A DNA stretch of 43,906 bases from an uncultured Chloroflexota bacterium (GCA_903914955.1 CAIWRB010000128.1:1-43906); one strand, 5' to 3'; positions 34,022 through 41,821 are shown, numbered from the stretch's first letter. The notes: generated by a model not told the origin, from the sequence alone. Numbers and translations are program-made.

Positions 34022-34702
34022 TTAAAACCCGCGCCGCTGACTTTGCCATGGGGCTGGAGTGTCGTTGCGAAATTCGTCCACGCTGGGGCCGCATAACTGT
34101 CCAAGACGCATGGTTCCATATAGATAGCTGACGATCAACAATAAAATTGTCGCAGGCCAGCCGGTGATGAAGTTGGTGATTGCCAATGAATTGACATTCT
34201 TGCTTTCAAATAGTGAAAATTGCAGAAATAATCGGGCGGCGAAGAAAACTGTCCATGCGAAGGTCACTTCACTGTAGGCAGGCCGGACTTGCGGATGCCA
34301 GTACCAGTCTAATGGCCAGCGGCGGGCGAGGAAGCTTGTCCATGCCACCATGGGTCGGCGGATAACCAGACTTACGATTGTCAGCAGCAAAGTCATACTT
34401 CCGCTGATGAGTCCGGGTAGAAAAAATCCTTCTGATTTTCCAAGGAACCATGCAATGCCAATTGCGATTGCGACACTGCCAACGCCTGCGAGCGCGTACA
34501 ACAAAGATTGTTTGCGGATCACCCGAACGATCGCGATTACAACAGAGAGCGCCAAGGCGCTCCACATCGCGGCTTGAAATCCGACCAGTCCGTTGATCAC
34601 AAGAAAAATGATCGGCGGCAGAATCGCGTCAAGAAAGGAGTTGCGTCCTGCGAATACGATGCGAAGTTCATCCAGTAATTCGCGCCATTTATTTTGTTTC
34701 AT
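34022..34702 (-). CDS. DUF3159-like membrane protein
   Basis: A 226-aa protein with about six hydrophobic segments, arranged as two groups. The second loop has RRPMVAWTSFLARRWPLDWYWHPQVRPAYSEVTF near residues 115-148, resembling the conserved region of DUF3159 proteins. Function is unknown. It lies 3 bases downstream of the DUF1475-type gene and shares the operon of heliorhodopsin and DegV. Confidence 0.75.
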   Translation of the reverse strand: MKQNKWRELLDELRIVFAGRNSFLDAILPPIIFLVINGLVGFQAAMWSALALSVVIAIVRVIRKQSLLYALAGVGSVAIAIGIAWFLGKSEGFFLPGLISGSMTLLLTIVSLVIRRPMVAWTSFLARRWPLDWYWHPQVRPAYSEVTFAWTVFFAARLFLQFSLFESKNVNSLAITNFITGWPATILLLIVSYLYGTMRLGQLCGPSVDEFRNDTPAPWQSQRRGF

Positions 34703-34704
34703 AT

Positions 34705-35031
34705 TTACGCGTGTTTTCCAAGCCAGAATTTACGCCAGTCGCCATTGCTGGATTGGAGTGTAATGAAAGCATATAAACTGCCAGCGAAGAATCCAAGAGT
34801 CATCATTGCGACTGTCCATAGGATGGCGAGGGGGAGGGATTTTTCGCGGTATATGATCCAGACAGAGAAGAGCGTGAATCCAGTGTACAGGTCTACGAGC
34901 GAGACGATGCCCCATGGCATGGCAAACAGTTGACTGCCTTCGCCGAAGAAGTCACCGCGTGTGAATCCGTTAATGAGAACGGTGGTCATGGCAAGCATGC
35001 CGAGTACGGAAATAAGTTTCGCGATTTTCAT
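34705..35031 (-). CDS. Small membrane protein, DUF1475-like
   Basis: A 108-aa protein with three membrane helices (residues 4-22, 38-62 and 68-92). It has a conserved-looking middle segment, MPWGIVSLVDLYTGFTLFSVWIIYRE, and a polar C-terminus ending WLGKHA. The pattern resembles DUF1475. It is 3 bases after DegV and 2 bases before the DUF3159-type gene on the minus strand, so all are one transcript. Function unknown. Confidence 0.75.
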   Translation of the reverse strand: MKIAKLISVLGMLAMTTVLINGFTRGDFFGEGSQLFAMPWGIVSLVDLYTGFTLFSVWIIYREKSLPLAILWTVAMMTLGFFAGSLYAFITLQSSNGDWRKFWLGKHA

Positions 35032-35034
35032 GGT

Positions 35035-35871
35035 TTACTCCTTTGAGATGCAGGCAAATCCAAGCGCGCCGATGCCGAGATGTGCCCCGAGAACGGGGGT
35101 GATTTGAACGATGGACACTACACCTTGCGGGAAGAAAGAGTGAACTTGTTCATAGAGTGCTTCGGCTTCTTCTTGAACACCGGCATGTAGGACTGCCAGT
35201 TTTTCATACGGAGCATATTCGGCCAGCCAAGCTAATAAACGTTCAGTTGCACGTTTTTGTGTGCGTGTGCGGTGAGCGCTGGCTTTGCCCATATTCATAT
35301 GTACCAAAGGTTTGACTTGTAATATTTCTCCAAACCTTGCAATGGCGAAGTTCATTCGTCCACTGCGGCGCAGATATTCAAGAGTTTTTAGTGATGCGAA
35401 GACGTATGTGCGCTTCATCACTTCCTGTAAGGTGGATATGATCTCTTCCATCTTTTTGCCAGTCTGCGCCATCTGTGCGGCTCTTTCAACGAGGAATCCA
35501 GTCCCGAGGCTGAGTTGACTTGAATCCAGCACAGTAACAGGAATGCGGGTAAATTGTTCGGCAGCGATGCGCGCTGATTGGATGGTGGCGCTTAAAGTTT
35601 CTGAGATGTGAATGGACAGAATGGCTTGCGCGCCTTCATCCGCAAGCCGCTCGTAGGTTTGGGAAAAAGTTTCAGGGCTGGGGGTGGCCGTCTTGGGAGA
35701 AGATTGATAGTTTGGCAATCGAGCGTAAAACTCTGCCCGTGACAGATCTATTCCATCCAGAAAAGATTTGTCATCCACGTTAATATGCAATGGGACAACT
35801 GTGATGGCTTGTTGACTCACAATTTCTTCCGGCAAGTCGCAGGTGCTGTCGGTGACAATGGCAATTTTCAA
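35035..35871 (-). CDS. DegV-family fatty-acid-binding protein
   Basis: A 278-aa DegV protein. The N-terminal domain has IVTDSTCDLP near residues 4-13 and KTATPSPETF near 59-68 with a fatty-acid-contacting Ser/Thr region; DSSQLSLGTGFLV lies near 116-128. The C-terminal domain has LEYLRRSGRMN and ends PVLGAHLGIGALGF. DegV/FakB proteins bind fatty acids and, in many bacteria, present them to the kinase FakA; no FakA gene is in the window. It is directly downstream of heliorhodopsin, so lipid metabolism is part of the light locus. Confidence 0.92.
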   Translation of the reverse strand: MKIAIVTDSTCDLPEEIVSQQAITVVPLHINVDDKSFLDGIDLSRAEFYARLPNYQSSPKTATPSPETFSQTYERLADEGAQAILSIHISETLSATIQSARIAAEQFTRIPVTVLDSSQLSLGTGFLVERAAQMAQTGKKMEEIISTLQEVMKRTYVFASLKTLEYLRRSGRMNFAIARFGEILQVKPLVHMNMGKASAHRTRTQKRATERLLAWLAEYAPYEKLAVLHAGVQEEAEALYEQVHSFFPQGVVSIVQITPVLGAHLGIGALGFACISKE

Positions 35872-35901
35872 GGCTTTCTCCTCAAGTAGCTATGTTTCGT
35901 T

Positions 35902-36681
35902 TTATACCGGAGCCAGCGTACCGGCAAAAATCATCCAGGCTAAAACTGTCTTTGCTACCAAGCTTAGGATAATGAAGGCGCGCTCGCCATACAAGTAGTT
36001 TTTCCACGGCCCGATCTTTTTGTATTGAAGGTACATATTGATCGCGAAGGTGTTGAAGAAGACAAACAGCGTCGGGATGATGGCGTAAACAAAAGCGGGT
36101 GGTTTGGCTTCCCCGCCAGATGCGATGGAGCCGAAGAAGTAGAAGAAAATCACCAGCCACGGGATGATGCCGGCAATCGAGCCGAAAGTGAACGGCATCC
36201 AATCCAGTTTTTCCCTGCCTTGATTCAGGCCTTCCATCAACAGACCGAGCAGGTTCATCATGGCATTCAAGCCGAACATTAAGATGATGGCGCCCAGATC
36301 CCAGACTCCGGCTAACATACCAATCAGCACAATCATCACCGAGGAACTGAGGGCATATTCGTAGAAGCGGATGGGATTCTTATTCTGATTCAGATTTTCC
36401 ACATAGCTCGAATAGCCGATGCTTGAAAGGTAAAAATGTGCCACCGCCGAAAGTAGCAGGAAGATTGCCACTGAGGGACCAAGCGGTAATTCGTAGAACA
36501 ATTTGGCTTGTGGAGAAAGCGAGAAGGTCGTGGTATTAAAGCTGAGAAAATTTGTGAAGATGGGGTACGTGGTATCGTTGCTGACGACCCACATAAATAC
36601 ACCCTGAATCAGGTGTAGGAATCCCATGATTAAGTTGAAGCGACGTAGTTTTGAATAGGGCTCATCGTTGGTTGTAGACAT
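35902..36681 (-). CDS. Heliorhodopsin
   Basis: A 259-aa seven-helix retinal-binding photoreceptor of the heliorhodopsin family, which has inverted membrane topology compared with type 1 rhodopsins. Helix 1 starts LRRFNLIMGFLHLIQG (12-27). Helix 3 carries NPIRFYEYALSSSVM with Glu108, the Schiff-base counterion position. WMPFTFGSIAGIIPW (161-175) is the usual helix 5 region. Helix 7 has GERAFIILSLVAKTVLAW, with Lys244 as the retinal attachment site. The ribosome site AAAGGAGTTATACC is strong. It lies between the B12 photoreceptor gene and DegV. No retinal-synthesis gene is in the window. It is more likely a sensor or helper than a pump, since the family shows little or no ion transport. Confidence 0.93.
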   Translation of the reverse strand: MSTTNDEPYSKLRRFNLIMGFLHLIQGVFMWVVSNDTTYPIFTNFLSFNTTTFSLSPQAKLFYELPLGPSVAIFLLLSAVAHFYLSSIGYSSYVENLNQNKNPIRFYEYALSSSVMIVLIGMLAGVWDLGAIILMFGLNAMMNLLGLLMEGLNQGREKLDWMPFTFGSIAGIIPWLVIFFYFFGSIASGGEAKPPAFVYAIIPTLFVFFNTFAINMYLQYKKIGPWKNYLYGERAFIILSLVAKTVLAWMIFAGTLAPV

Positions 36682-36731
36682 TGGTATAACTCCTTTGGAT
36701 TTATGGATTGCTTGTTGTAGGTTTGTTCGAT

Positions 36732-38054
36732 CTAACTGGCTAATTGAGCCTGTTTCTTTAACCAGGTTCTGATCGGTTCGCCCTGATTGTTGATGTGCTT
36801 ATCTACTGCTTTTGAATAAATTTCCATGAAGTATGCCAGTTCTTCTGGCGGCTGTTGGTGTGAATGCATAAGGGTTTTTATCCATTCCATTTCGTCGTTG
36901 ACGTGGTCCATGTCGCCGAGTTGCAGGGCGGCAGAGATGTTGTCGCCTAAAAATTGAATGCCGGTGTTCAGACCTTCAGGATTAATTGAGAAAAGTTGAG
37001 CTAATTCAGTAATGGTACTTTCGATATGAGTCCGATTTGAAATAAAAGCCTGATGCGCGGCTCGATATTCCTGTGAGGCGGTCTTGAGGTTATATGCTTT
37101 GACTTTGCCTTTCAATAATTTCTCAATTTCTTCAAGCGAAGAATCAACTGAGCTTCCCAGAAAATGCCCTGGAATGGTATCCACCAAGTCTGGCCGCGTG
37201 TTGAAAATACGTCCTCCAAAACAGACAGGTAGGCGTTCCTTTGCAAAAATAAAAGCAGTGAGTTGCAGTGCGGCGGCGCTTGTCAAAGTTTGAGCGATGA
37301 GAACTACCAAATTTCCCTTTATCGTTGAGACTGTCTCTTCGAAATAATCAGTAGGGACATTGGCTCCGAGGTAGATCACATTTAATCCGCGGCGGCGCAG
37401 AAGCAGGGAAAGCAGCAATGCTGTGAATGTGTGCCATTCATTTGGCGCACATCCTACGATCACAGTTTGATTGCGAGATGGGACAGGCGACGCGCTGATC
37501 AGTGAGTCGAGGCGACGCATTGCCAGGCCGGAGGCGAAGTGTTCCTGTTGCACAGATGATTTATTTTCGTACCAGAGATTGCCGATCTCAGCCATGCCTT
37601 TTTGCAAAATTTCCATGCAAACAGATTCAACAGGGAACATCGAAAATGCCTGGTTGAGTACCTGCTCGGAACTTGATTCACTAAATTTCATACAAGCCGC
37701 GATCCATTGCGCGCGCAAAGAATCAAGATTCGTGCCAGGCGCGATGTAAATGGCAGGAGTTGCTTGCGCGGAGGAAAATGTCGAAGGGGCAAAACCAGCC
37801 AGCGGGTCTGCACCTGATGCGATTTTTTCATTCCAGGAATCCACTGCGCGTGAGATCGAAAGTCCCTCGGCTTGACGCGCCATTAACCATTTGATGGCCT
37901 CGATATCAAATTGCGAATAGATGCGGTGACCGCCCGTGCTGCGTTTGGGGAATGGAAGACCGTAACGACGTTCCCATGCGCGTAAAGTGTCAGCGGCAAG
38001 GCCTGTTTCTTTTAAGACCACTTTGATATTGTAGGCAGGTATAGTACTGATCAT
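36732..38054 (-). CDS. CarH/LitR-like B12-binding MerR-family photoreceptor regulator
   Basis: A 440-aa regulator. The MerR-type DNA-binding domain is residues 7-75 (NIKVVLKETGLAADTLRAWERRYGLP, then TGGHRIYS). The B12-binding region starts with the helical cap containing Trp161, Glu171 and His172, in the Trp-x9-Glu-His spacing of CarH. The Rossmann part has NEWHTF with His208 as the likely lower cobalt ligand and RRGLNVIYLGANVP. Position 162, next to the Trp, is Tyr where Thermus CarH has the His that binds cobalt after light. Residues ~330-440 form a C-terminal extension absent from typical CarH. It is probably a light-released repressor of its own operon. Confidence 0.9.
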   Translation of the reverse strand: MISTIPAYNIKVVLKETGLAADTLRAWERRYGLPFPKRSTGGHRIYSQFDIEAIKWLMARQAEGLSISRAVDSWNEKIASGADPLAGFAPSTFSSAQATPAIYIAPGTNLDSLRAQWIAACMKFSESSSEQVLNQAFSMFPVESVCMEILQKGMAEIGNLWYENKSSVQQEHFASGLAMRRLDSLISASPVPSRNQTVIVGCAPNEWHTFTALLLSLLLRRRGLNVIYLGANVPTDYFEETVSTIKGNLVVLIAQTLTSAAALQLTAFIFAKERLPVCFGGRIFNTRPDLVDTIPGHFLGSSVDSSLEEIEKLLKGKVKAYNLKTASQEYRAAHQAFISNRTHIESTITELAQLFSINPEGLNTGIQFLGDNISAALQLGDMDHVNDEMEWIKTLMHSHQQPPEELAYFMEIYSKAVDKHINNQGEPIRTWLKKQAQLAS

Positions 38055-38080
38055 AAAAATTCCTATTTATTTGGCTCAAA

Positions 38081-38113
38081 TTGTTTTGTTAATGTTTTGT
38101 CTATATATTGTAC
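38081..38113 (-). repeat. Three 11-bp direct repeats, candidate operator of the B12 regulator
   Basis: Plus-strand units are ttgttttgtta (38081-38091), atgttttgtct (38092-38102) and atatattgtac (38103-38113). The first two agree at 8 of 11 positions; the third shares the TTGT core in the same register. Tandem 11-bp repeats are the known recognition mode of CarH. They overlap the -10 and the start of its own promoter. Confidence 0.6.
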
Positions 38114-38134
38114 TACATATTCCAGAATTGTCTA
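38107..38134 (-). promoter_or_regulatory. Promoter of the B12 regulator-heliorhodopsin operon
   Basis: On the minus strand TAGACA (38129-38134), a 16-bp spacer and TACAAT (38107-38112). The transcript would start about 45 bases upstream of the regulator ATG. The overlapping direct repeats suggest autorepression. Confidence 0.6.
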
Positions 38135-38232
38135 CTATGTTTTATAGAGAGTTTTTCGCGTGAATTTATCCGAACGGGGGTGACTTCGTGTTCGTGGTTC
38201 AGAAGGCAAGGCGAACAGCTAATTTCACTCTA

Positions 38233-38274
38233 AAACCACACAGAGACATTCGCAAAAATGTCTCTGTGTGGTTT
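38233..38274. repeat. Perfect 18-bp hairpin upstream of the SGNH hydrolase gene
   Basis: Arms 38233-38250 and 38257-38274 are exact reverse complements with a 6-base loop. It lies in the divergent region, 9 bases before the ATG at 38284, with only GTTTAATC after it. It is too close to the start to be an ordinary upstream terminator and may act as a leader hairpin limiting translation or transcription of the hydrolase gene. Confidence 0.75.
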
Positions 38275-38283
38275 AATCAACCA

Positions 38284-38961
38284 ATGCAGAGACTGGCATT
38301 AATTGCTTTTTTAGTCCAGATCTCTTGCGGAGGTTCTATGACCGCAACTCCTTCATCAACTCAACCCATTCGATATCTTGCTCTGGGTGATTCCTACACT
38401 ATCGGTGAAAGCGTCGCTGAAAACGAGCGCTGGCCAAGTCAACTGGCGGCAATGTTTGCCGAGAAAAATATTCAAACCGAAGTCACCATCATCGCCCGCA
38501 CAGGCTGGACGACGGATGAACTTTGGCAGGGGATACAAACCGATCCGCCTCAAGGGATTTATGATCTGGTTTCTTTATTAATTGGAGTGAATGATCAATA
38601 TCGAGGGTTAAATGTGGATGATTATCGTGAACAATTTCGATCCTTGGTGAAAAAATCGATTGAGTACGCGGGCGGAGATGCAAACCGCGTTATCGTTTTG
38701 TCCATTCCAGATTGGGGTGTGACACCCTTTGCCGCATATCGAGATCATGAACAGATCGCAAAAGATATTAATGTTTTCAATTCGGTGAATCGCGAAGAGA
38801 CCGAATCCGTTGGCGCACATTATGTCGATATCACACCCATTTCGCGTCAGGCATTAAATGATTCTGCTCTGGTTGCTTTTGATGGATTACATCCGTCTGG
38901 AAAAATGTATAAATTGTGGGTTGAGAAAGCCTTACCCATTGTGTTTGAAATTTTAAAATAG
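38284..38961 (+). CDS. SGNH/GDSL-family esterase, probable lipoprotein
   Basis: A 225-aa hydrolase. Block I is LALGDSYTIGE with the nucleophile Ser near residue 36, block III is LIGVNDQY (Asn), and block V is DGLHPSGKMY with the Asp-x-x-His pair. The ATG at 38284 gives a short hydrophobic leader ending QISCGGSMTATPSS, a plausible lipoprotein signal and Ser/Thr linker, though the lipobox is imperfect. A second ATG at 38338, with GGAGG just upstream, would give a cytosolic form; the choice is uncertain. It likely hydrolyses an ester or acetyl group. It starts a plus-strand run with the VOC and tilS genes. Confidence 0.85.
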   Translation: MQRLALIAFLVQISCGGSMTATPSSTQPIRYLALGDSYTIGESVAENERWPSQLAAMFAEKNIQTEVTIIARTGWTTDELWQGIQTDPPQGIYDLVSLLIGVNDQYRGLNVDDYREQFRSLVKKSIEYAGGDANRVIVLSIPDWGVTPFAAYRDHEQIAKDINVFNSVNREETESVGAHYVDITPISRQALNDSALVAFDGLHPSGKMYKLWVEKALPIVFEILK

Positions 38962-38989
38962 GAAGTAAAATCCAATCCATCGAGGAAAT

Positions 38990-39394
38990 ATGCCCAAGAT
39001 CACAGCTGTCAATCATGTCGCTATCGTAGTGGAAGATATGGAAAAATCTCTTTTATTCTGGCGTGACGCGTTGGGAATTCAATTACATGAACTGCGCGAT
39101 GTCCCTGCGGAACAATCGCAGGTGGCTTTTTTACCTATCGCTGGCGCGGAAGTCGAACTGGTCATGCCCACGACCGGTGATTCTGGCATTGCCAAATATC
39201 TCGCCAAACGTGGACAAGGGATGCATCATCTCTGCCTCGAAGTGGACGATATCGAAGGTATGATGTCACAATTGAAAATGAAAAATATTCGCCTTATTAA
39301 TGAGGAAGTACGTATTGCGGCGGACGGAAAAAAATATGCCTTCATTCATCCTGAGTCCACTGGCGGGGTGCTGGTGGAGTTGTATCAGGTCTGA
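38990..39394 (+). CDS. mce: VOC-family protein, methylmalonyl-CoA epimerase type
   Basis: A 134-aa glyoxalase-fold protein. Likely metal ligands are His9 (NHVAIVV), His near 79 in GMHHLCLEVDD and Glu near 131 in GVLVELYQV. The N-terminal ITAVNHVAIVVEDMEKSLLFW and the C-terminal KKYAFIHPESTGGVLVEL are typical of methylmalonyl-CoA epimerase, which interconverts (R)- and (S)-methylmalonyl-CoA in propionate metabolism. No mutase gene is nearby, so another VOC role is possible. The ribosome site CGAGGAAAT lies just before the ATG. Confidence 0.85.
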   Translation: MPKITAVNHVAIVVEDMEKSLLFWRDALGIQLHELRDVPAEQSQVAFLPIAGAEVELVMPTTGDSGIAKYLAKRGQGMHHLCLEVDDIEGMMSQLKMKNIRLINEEVRIAADGKKYAFIHPESTGGVLVELYQV

Positions 39395-39435
39395 TTTTTT
39401 TGGAGGCCAGCCTTTGACTTTTCAAGCAAGGTCGT

Positions 39436-40887
39436 ATGGAAATCATGGAAGATAATATGGAAACAATTCTAAATGATGAGTGCGGTCTTGTAAAAAATCG
39501 CCTGATCATTGTTGGCGTTTCAGGAGGAGCTGACAGCCTGTGCCTGATGGAGACATTGAGGCAGGCGGGTTATCCCATTCTTGTTGCCCACTTCAATCAT
39601 CAGCTAAGGCCGGAGGCGGAACAGGATGCACTCCTGGTGGAGAAGATCGCCTCGCGTTTAATGCTCGATTGTGTCATTTATGGCGCTGATGTACGCTCCC
39701 ACGCCGATCAGGAAAAGCTTTCCATTGAAGAGGCAGCGCGTAATTTGCGTTATCGGTTCATGTTCAAACTCGCGCGTGAGCGGAATGCTCAGGCGGTTGC
39801 CGTGGGTCACACTGCAGATGATCAGGTTGAAACTGTGCTGATGCATTTTTTGCGCGGCAGTGCACTGACTGGCCTAAAAGGTATGTCGTTTCGGTCTGTG
39901 ATAAAAAGCTTCGATCCGCAAATCCCAATTGTCCGTCCATTGCTAAAGATGCGGCGGGAGGAAACTGTCGAGTACTGCGCGGTCAATGGGCTTTATCCGC
40001 AATATGATTCAAGCAATGACTCGCTTGATTTTCAACGAAATCGCATTCGCCATCTTCTGATCCCCAAACTCGAAAGTTATAACCCAAAATTCCGTCAGGC
40101 CGTTTTGCGCATGGCTGATTCGCTTAAGGGTGATTATGACTTTGTGATGGAAACTTTGGAGAAGGCCTGGCGAGAGACAGTAATAGCCATGGATGAAAAG
40201 ATCATCACCTTTAACGCTGACCTGCTCTCAAAATATTCGGTTGGACTCCAGCGGAATCTTGTGAAACAAGCCATGCAGATTCTTCGCCCCGGGGTGGATA
40301 TCAGCTTCTCCATTCTTGAACGCGCAACCAACAGGATCAATGGCAATTCGCAATCAATGCGGGTTGATCTTAAAGGTGGTTTGCATATGTTCCGCGAATT
40401 AGGCCTTGTTCATATTTGCACCTTGGATGCGGAATTGCCGTTCAATCTTTGGCCGCAAATTATTGACGTGAACGCCGTGCTGGTTTCTGTTCCCGGGCAG
40501 GTTGATCTTGCCGGCGGTTGGAGATTAAATTGCGAACGTTCGCCAATTCCTGCTTTGGCGAAGGAGCAGGCCGAAAGGAATGAGGACCAGTTCCAGGTCT
40601 GGTTGGATGTAGAAAATTTATCAGAATCGTTTGAACTACGGACACGTCGCGAGGGAGATCATTTTTTACCGTTCGGCATGGATGGCCATTCCCAAAAATT
40701 ATCTGATTTTTTCGTCAATGAAAAAGTACCTCAGCGGGCCCGTGAACACTGGCCTTTGTTGTGTGTGGGTGGGGAGATTCTTTGGGTGCCCGGGTATCGC
40801 TCCGCTCATCCATATCGTTTGAAGTCTACAACGCGAAACGTTATCTATTTTTCAGTGACGCGCCCGCCTGATAAGATCATAGAATAA
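39436..40887 (+). CDS. tilS: tRNA(Ile)-lysidine synthetase
   Basis: A 483-aa essential RNA-modifying enzyme that converts C34 of tRNA(Ile)(CAU) to lysidine using ATP and lysine. The PP-loop is VSGGADSLCL (residues 28-37), followed by HFNHQLRPEAEQDA near 54-67, VAVGHTADDQVETVLM near 121-136 and a C-terminal TilS domain with TRREGDHFLPFGMDGHSQKLSDFFVNEKVP split near 405-435. Three in-frame Met codons occur in the first eight residues, so the exact start is uncertain. A bidirectional terminator follows 2 bases after the stop. Confidence 0.94.
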   Translation: MEIMEDNMETILNDECGLVKNRLIIVGVSGGADSLCLMETLRQAGYPILVAHFNHQLRPEAEQDALLVEKIASRLMLDCVIYGADVRSHADQEKLSIEEAARNLRYRFMFKLARERNAQAVAVGHTADDQVETVLMHFLRGSALTGLKGMSFRSVIKSFDPQIPIVRPLLKMRREETVEYCAVNGLYPQYDSSNDSLDFQRNRIRHLLIPKLESYNPKFRQAVLRMADSLKGDYDFVMETLEKAWRETVIAMDEKIITFNADLLSKYSVGLQRNLVKQAMQILRPGVDISFSILERATNRINGNSQSMRVDLKGGLHMFRELGLVHICTLDAELPFNLWPQIIDVNAVLVSVPGQVDLAGGWRLNCERSPIPALAKEQAERNEDQFQVWLDVENLSESFELRTRREGDHFLPFGMDGHSQKLSDFFVNEKVPQRAREHWPLLCVGGEILWVPGYRSAHPYRLKSTTRNVIYFSVTRPPDKIIE

Positions 40888-40889
40888 AT

Positions 40890-40918
40890 AAATCCCCGCC
40901 AGTTTTGGACGGGGATTT
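40890..40918. terminator. Bidirectional terminator between tilS and the recombinase-like gene
   Basis: AAATCCCCG (40890-40898) pairs with CGGGGATTT (40910-40918), with extra internal CC/GG pairing. It separates two convergent genes and can end both transcripts. Confidence 0.9.
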
Positions 40919-40921
40919 TAA

Positions 40922-41821
40922 TTATTTCGTTTCACCATTCAATTGTTTGATCTTCATAAACAACTCGCGCCATTGGATCTTTGACACGCCGAGTTTCTGG
41001 CGGATCGTATCTGATTCGATGCCTGCCTGATAATCGCGCAAAGCACACGTCCAGCGGCACATGTCGAAGGATAAGTGCTTTGTAAGGCCAGCTTCGACAC
41101 CAATATCTTCTAACAAATATTCCAACCTGCGCGGCGACCAAGCGAAGACCTGATCGGCCGGTTGATATTGCGCGAGATATTCCTGATACGCGACGATCCA
41201 ATCCTCTTGCAGATCTATTTTGCGTTCCTTGTAGCGATTCGCCGGGCTGGCATAACGGATGAAAACATGCGGCCCGTTCTTTGCATTCAGGTCGACATGA
41301 TTGATATGGATGCCAAGACATTCGCTTTTTTTGATGCTGGTGGTCAGCAGAAGATAGACAAGTGTGTACATGCGGGCATCCGGTTTTGTCTCGCGGCGGT
41401 GACGGTCAGCGGCGAGCAATACTCTTTCATATTCATCATTCGTGAGTACTTGCGGAAGCGGACTGATGGCGGAGCGCTGCAGAACTTTTTCGGCGGGATC
41501 GATGGTCAGCGTGCCGTATTGGTGCAGCCAGCGGAATAAAGATTTTATGGATGTGATGCGCCGTGAGATTGTCTTGGGACTGCACGGAATACCGCGATCT
41601 TTTTCCATCCATGCGAAGAAGCGGTTGAGGTCATCTGTTGTGATGTCGCCGATGGATTTATCAGGCGCGAGAAATTTTGTGAGCAGCCGAACATCCGAAA
41701 GAAAAGCTTTCACAGTGTGGTGCGAACGACCCTGATCTTGCATGAACATTTCCCAGCCGTTGATGGCGGTGGGGAGCAGGGTCTTGGTGGTGAGATGTGC
41801 AGAATCACTTGTCTTTGCCAT
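40922..41821 (-). CDS. Tyrosine-recombinase-fold protein with degenerate active site
   Basis: A 299-aa protein with the two domains of XerC/D-type recombinases: a core-binding domain (residues 17-105, HTVKAFLSDVRLLTKFL and PKTISRRITSIKSLFRWLH) and a catalytic-fold domain (120-295). The catalytic positions have changed: Arg I is Lys164 (TTSIKKSE), the His of HxLR is Phe252, its Arg is Cys255 (Arg256 is adjacent), the His of LGH is Val279 and the nucleophile Tyr is Phe288. Only the beta-hairpin Lys (Lys198, YKERKI) is kept. It should bind DNA but not cut it. The gene is intact with a strong promoter, so it is a domesticated DNA-binding protein rather than a decaying integrase. Confidence 0.85.
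   Translation of the reverse strand: MAKTSDSAHLTTKTLLPTAINGWEMFMQDQGRSHHTVKAFLSDVRLLTKFLAPDKSIGDITTDDLNRFFAWMEKDRGIPCSPKTISRRITSIKSLFRWLHQYGTLTIDPAEKVLQRSAISPLPQVLTNDEYERVLLAADRHRRETKPDARMYTLVYLLLTTSIKKSECLGIHINHVDLNAKNGPHVFIRYASPANRYKERKIDLQEDWIVAYQEYLAQYQPADQVFAWSPRRLEYLLEDIGVEAGLTKHLSFDMCRWTCALRDYQAGIESDTIRQKLGVSKIQWRELFMKIKQLNGETK

Noticed and set aside
36707-36728. Two TTGT motifs 11 bp apart upstream of heliorhodopsin, like the B12-regulator repeats
   Set aside because: Only the 4-base core matches, and no convincing promoter lies there; two such cores at that spacing can occur by chance.
40922-41821. Integrase of a mobile element or prophage
   Set aside because: No att duplication, excisionase, transposase or phage genes are nearby, and the active-site residues are lost.
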